A DNA stretch of 64,000 bases from contig NZ_CP099735.1 of the NCBI RefSeq assembly GCF_025398175.1, positions 992,001-1,056,000 of the forward strand, given 5' to 3'. The DNA is from Photobacterium sp. TY1-4. GTDB taxonomy: Bacteria > Pseudomonadota > Gammaproteobacteria > Enterobacterales > Vibrionaceae. The notes below the pieces were generated by a model, which was not told the DNA's origin, searched no databases, and worked only from the letters and a program-made list of their open reading frames with translations. Position numbers and translations under genes: made by a program. Positions 60,530 through 64,000 of the stretch are shown one piece after another. The first letter of the stretch is position 1. The number at the start of each line of letters is the position of its first letter.

Positions 60530-62005
60530 ATGACACAGAAAACTGCTTTCATCATGCCGGCTGTCATCACAGGCGCATTATTTTCGACCACAACATTCGC
60601 CAGCCCAATTACTGGGACTTATGTCGGCCAATATCAGCTCACCATGAACGCCCATGATGGTGCCGGATTCGGGGGAGTGCCCTTAAATTCAATTTTCAAA
60701 GGAGAGCTCAACGGCCAACATTATAATATTCTGGGGCGCACTTTTAAACACGGGATCTGGATTTGGGATTTTGACAATCAACAGGTCACCATCGGTGGCG
60801 GGATCCTGCGAACTTTTATCGGCCTGCATGTACCTTTCCAGGCATTCAACCTGGCCGAAACCGAAAATAAACGACCTGATCAATCTGTCCTTATCACAGA
60901 CAAGACAGAGATCACGATGCCGTTTACATATGATGAGGCAAGCGGATTGTTCCGGGTGGAATACGCCCATAAGAAATACCTGCAGTTACAAATGCCACCC
61001 GCAATTGATGTGAATTATCCCATTGGTGAAACACAAACCTATTTTAACATTATCCCCAATCAAGACGGTTCGCTTTCGATTACAACTGCGGATGTCGAAG
61101 TTGGCATTGAGTCAGATAATGTCCCCGGAACACGGATTGAAGATGTTTTTCCGGCGACGGTTCAGGTTGAATACCAATCCCCGCAGATGATCGCGGACGA
61201 TCTGACCGACACGAATGAAGACGGTATCTCCGATCAGCTCGCCAAGTTACTGCGACTGGATCCGACCCTCAGCGATAGCGATGGCGATGGCCTGAGCGAC
61301 ACCATTGAAGCGCCGGCAATCGTTCGGGCGACAGACAGCGATCATGATGGTATTGCCGATCTCTTTGAACCCGGCGCCAGCGCCACCGATGCCAAAGAGC
61401 TGGCCGGAGTACCATTGGGGGGCTACCACCGGGTGACGATCCGCTCAAAAGACGACATTGACATGCTCGAAACCCACTACAGTCCTTATCAAACACCCGA
61501 AAGCCTGGGGCTACTTCTACAAAGTGAGCCGATCCCGCAAACCACCGCAGATGGCAAACCCCTCTATTGGGATTTAGGCGAAGTTGCTTTCAACCTTGAT
61601 CCACAAACGTCAATGATGATGACCGAGTATCAGTTCGAACTGACGTTTGATCAGCTCCCTGAAGATCTGACGATCTATCGCAAACAGATCAAAATCGATG
61701 TAATGGCGAAAAAAGAGGCCGTCAGTTACGAACCGCTTGAGTACCAGATCAATCAAACCGGTCAACTTGAGCTCACCATGAATGCCAAAGCACTGGATGA
61801 GTATTTTTCCGTTGGCCTCGTCTTCGGTACCACGGAAGATTTCAGCCCGGCAGAGCCCACAACCCCAGAAACGCCCTCAGACAACGGGAGCGGCAAAAAC
61901 CAGGAAGCACCTGTGGCACAGACCAGCAGCGGCGGGAGTCTGGGCTGGCTAGTACTCACATTCCTGAGCTGGCTGGGTTACAGACGAACTCACGGAAAAG
62001 TATAA
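60530..62005 (+). CDS. Secreted GlyGly-CTERM protein with thrombospondin type 3 repeats
   Basis: A 491-aa exported protein. Signal peptide (VITGALFSTTTFA), an N-terminal domain shared with the preceding gene, thrombospondin type 3-like calcium loops (DTNEDGISDQLA, DSDGDGLSD, DSDHDGIAD, about 235-290), a further beta domain with a choice-of-anchor style, then a Pro/Thr linker and the C-terminal tail SSGGSLGWLVLTFLSWLGYR-RTHGKV. This tail is a GlyGly-CTERM signal, cut by rhombosortase for type II-secreted surface proteins in Vibrio and Shewanella. Start chosen at 60530 by AAGGA. Next gene starts four bases after its stop. Confidence 0.85.
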   Translation: MTQKTAFIMPAVITGALFSTTTFASPITGTYVGQYQLTMNAHDGAGFGGVPLNSIFKGELNGQHYNILGRTFKHGIWIWDFDNQQVTIGGGILRTFIGLHVPFQAFNLAETENKRPDQSVLITDKTEITMPFTYDEASGLFRVEYAHKKYLQLQMPPAIDVNYPIGETQTYFNIIPNQDGSLSITTADVEVGIESDNVPGTRIEDVFPATVQVEYQSPQMIADDLTDTNEDGISDQLAKLLRLDPTLSDSDGDGLSDTIEAPAIVRATDSDHDGIADLFEPGASATDAKELAGVPLGGYHRVTIRSKDDIDMLETHYSPYQTPESLGLLLQSEPIPQTTADGKPLYWDLGEVAFNLDPQTSMMMTEYQFELTFDQLPEDLTIYRKQIKIDVMAKKEAVSYEPLEYQINQTGQLELTMNAKALDEYFSVGLVFGTTEDFSPAEPTTPETPSDNGSGKNQEAPVAQTSSGGSLGWLVLTFLSWLGYRRTHGKV

Positions 62006-62009
62006 CCTC

Positions 62010-64000
62010 ATGAAAAAAGGATTATTTTTCACCTTTGCTGTCATGGCGGCTGCCACGCCATCAGAGGCGGCGCAGGAAACTATGGTGGTAACATGCAACT
62101 CGCCGGAAAACCATCAAGCCGAGCTCATGGCGCAAGAGCTGGCTACGGTGCCTGGCGGAACCAACCTGATCGACACACAAACCCTAAGCGGAAGCCAGTC
62201 TTCGCTGGCCCGGGTCCTCAGTCAGCAACAGGGGATTGTCGTACAGGAATTTTTCGGCGGCAATGATCAACCACGAATCAACATTCGTGGCTCCGGCTTA
62301 CAGGATAACCCGGTCAACCGGGGGATCCAGCTGTTATCTGATGGGCTGGCTCTCAACCAAGCCGACGGCTCTTTTGTTATCGGCCTGATTGACCCGGAGC
62401 AAGCGCAGCTCATCTCCGTCTATCGGGGGGCCAATGCCATGCGGTACGGAGCAACAACGCTGGGAGGCGCGATCAATTTCCATCCTAAAACCGGGCTGAA
62501 CCATACCAGTGAATTCTCTCTCGAAGCCGGTTCATTCGGCTTCTATAAAGCCGGTGCCATCTTGGCTCAAACGATGCGGGGTTGGGATATGCTCCTCAGC
62601 CTCAACCATAGCGAACAGGATGGCTACCGAACCAACAGCGGTGCAGATCGACAGTCTGTGGGAGCTAACTTCGGCTATCGCACCGAGAACTGGACCACAC
62701 GGACAGCCCTCAATTTCACCGAAAACAAGTTCGAAATCCCCTTCCTGTTGCCCAAGGCACGGGCTCAGTCCAACCCTGATCAGGTGATGGGGGAAGGTCA
62801 TGAGCCGATGGATGAGCTACTCAACATTCCGGTCCGACAGCCTTTCCGGCATACCCGGCAAATTCGGCTCGCCAACAAAACAATCTGGCAACAGTCCACC
62901 AGCGAGCATCAGGTTGGGCTTTATGCTGAACAGCTCGAGGATACGTTTCGCAACCCGCTGACCCAGGCAGAAACCGATCACCTGAATATCGGTGCTGATC
63001 TCAGCAGCCGATTTGAAACCCTGCAGGAAGATTACCGGCTAACGGAGTATCTGCTTTTTCTGTCGGCCAATTATGGCACCATGCCCCGCACCTTCGCGTC
63101 AGTGGATCCAATCGACGGCACGTTAATGGATCCGTTCGCCGACTTGGATTTCCACGCCAGCAACATCGTTCTCGGTGCTCAGGTTCGCCATGAACTTTGG
63201 CCGGATCTATTCGTGATCGGCGCCCTGCAATGGGTTAAAAACGATCGTGACATTACCGATAAAATGAACGCCGGTGTACTCGACAGCCATTTTGATTACC
63301 AGAGCTTCAATCCTAAAGTCGGCCTGACTTACCAGACCAGTCCGACCCTCCGGTTGTACGGTAACCTCAGCGGCAGCGCTGAAGCACCGAACTTCTGGCA
63401 ACTGGCAACAATTTCCGCAAACCCGACCGACCCGTTAAATAACCACGTGTATATCAACCCGCTCACGGTTCAGCGTGCGACGACCGTCGAACTCGGGTTA
63501 CATTATGCCCCCCAACCATTTCAGTTGAACGCATCCTGGTACTACGCAGTCGTTGAAGATGAGTTGATTGCCGTCGTTGGTGACTTCGCCGTCAACGGAA
63601 AAACCATCAACTACGACAGCCACACCATCCACCATGGCTTAGAAACGACCCTGCGCTACGACACTGAATTTGATCAGGCTAAACTGTCTGGCCAGCTCCT
63701 CTACAACTGGAGTGACTTTTTCTTTCAAGAAGGCCAGTATCAAGGCAACCTAATTGCCGGGATCCCGGAGCACCTCATTCAGGGACATCTCGATGTGCTT
63801 TATCAGGAGCGATGGCGCGTGGTGCCCAACTTTACCTGGCAACCCAAGGAGACCTTCACCGACCACTTAAATAACAAGGACAATACCCAGGACGATTATC
63901 TGCTGTTTGGCCTGCAAGTGGCTTATGAGCCATCGCACAGCTTCAGCATCTTCCTGGATATTCAGAACCTGGCCAATACCAGCTATCAAACCGCCTATGT
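62010..64000 (+). CDS. TonB-dependent outer membrane receptor, partial
   Basis: The frame runs from the ATG at 62010 to the window end without a stop (about 663 codons). A signal peptide (MKKGLFFTFAVMAAATPSEA) is followed by a probable TonB box (ETMVVT), the plug domain (LARVLSQQQGIVVQEFFGGN, INIRGSGLQDNP, GANAMRYGATTLGGAINFHP) and many amphipathic strands of the barrel. The last visible part is the penultimate strand region. Such receptors import iron-siderophores, heme, cobalamin or sugars using TonB. The Fur-like box upstream favours iron. It is coupled to the GlyGly-CTERM gene. Confidence 0.93.
   Translation, partial: MKKGLFFTFAVMAAATPSEAAQETMVVTCNSPENHQAELMAQELATVPGGTNLIDTQTLSGSQSSLARVLSQQQGIVVQEFFGGNDQPRINIRGSGLQDNPVNRGIQLLSDGLALNQADGSFVIGLIDPEQAQLISVYRGANAMRYGATTLGGAINFHPKTGLNHTSEFSLEAGSFGFYKAGAILAQTMRGWDMLLSLNHSEQDGYRTNSGADRQSVGANFGYRTENWTTRTALNFTENKFEIPFLLPKARAQSNPDQVMGEGHEPMDELLNIPVRQPFRHTRQIRLANKTIWQQSTSEHQVGLYAEQLEDTFRNPLTQAETDHLNIGADLSSRFETLQEDYRLTEYLLFLSANYGTMPRTFASVDPIDGTLMDPFADLDFHASNIVLGAQVRHELWPDLFVIGALQWVKNDRDITDKMNAGVLDSHFDYQSFNPKVGLTYQTSPTLRLYGNLSGSAEAPNFWQLATISANPTDPLNNHVYINPLTVQRATTVELGLHYAPQPFQLNASWYYAVVEDELIAVVGDFAVNGKTINYDSHTIHHGLETTLRYDTEFDQAKLSGQLLYNWSDFFFQEGQYQGNLIAGIPEHLIQGHLDVLYQERWRVVPNFTWQPKETFTDHLNNKDNTQDDYLLFGLQVAYEPSHSFSIFLDIQNLANTSYQTAY

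Noticed and set aside
1..64000. CRISPR arrays, rRNA genes, prophage structural genes
   Set aside because: Looked for and not seen in the window.

Overview
The window looks like chromosomal DNA of a marine gammaproteobacterium, most probably a member of the Vibrionaceae (Vibrio/Photobacterium-like). This rests on family content rather than on a marker gene: a QnrS-type pentapeptide protein, a GlyGly-CTERM surface protein, PA2778/PA2779-type proteins, a giant pullulanase lipoprotein, a Cys-type formate dehydrogenase with FocA, and Fur- and MetJ-like operators. Genes are dense and mostly of ordinary composition; the stretch around 25.6-27.0 kb is clearly more AT-rich and carries gene wreckage.

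Layout. 1-10.9 kb: tail of a sigma-54 activator, a large secreted GH31 alpha-glucosidase, two GNAT acetyltransferases, a histidine phosphatase variant, a MetQ-like lipoprotein behind a MetJ operator, a dgcR-dgcN-dgcA set for D-glutamate use, and a soluble PAS chemoreceptor. 11.3-14.2 kb: a TetR-led operon with an ABC1 kinase, a small membrane protein and a DUF2867 protein; the TetR gene has a perfect 10-bp inverted repeat upstream. 14.5-16.8 kb: two damaged genes (an MBL-fold hydrolase with an in-frame stop and a frameshifted DUF2214 membrane gene), a SnoaL-like gene and tRNA-Ser(UGA). 17-24.1 kb: LysE exporter, MocR and LysR regulators, a hydrolase/DUF2784 pair, an unknown conserved protein and YiiM.

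24.2-27.0 kb is a scar: an IS4-family element, a serine hydroxymethyltransferase (glyA) fragment cut by it, a frameshifted GlxA/AraC regulator remnant, and an intact chromosomal qnrS-like gene. 27.1-35.7 kb: an HlyD/DUF2955/AI-2E transport cluster, then a three-gene formate dehydrogenase with hydrogenase-type electron-transfer subunits and FocA.

36.0-40.7 kb is the most interesting part: a four-gene operon coding for three dynamin-like GTPases (284, 605 and 532 aa) and a small coiled-coil protein. It resembles the LeoABC/Eleos type of dynamin-like defence systems but has its own arrangement. The last two genes overlap at an A8 tract that is also a canonical -1 slippery heptamer in the right frame.

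41-52 kb is ordinary accessory metabolism: LysR/quinone oxidoreductase pair, PA2779/PA2778 pair, SDR/MerR pair, DUF2834, PhoX, a polysaccharide-lyase-like lipoprotein, ASCH, GST and a pRiA4b ORF-3-like protein. 52.1-58.2 kb is one gene, a 2041-aa lipoprotein with thrombospondin type 3 repeats and two different GH13 catalytic domains. 58.6 kb to the end: a Crp/Fnr regulator with an FNR-like recognition helix, two FNR-like palindromes and two Fur-box-like sites, a small heme/copper-type membrane protein, two related secreted proteins (one with a GlyGly-CTERM anchor) and a TonB-dependent receptor that runs off the window; this reads as an iron- and redox-controlled uptake locus. Together with the GH31 enzyme at the left end, the window carries a substantial extracellular alpha-glucan degrading capacity.
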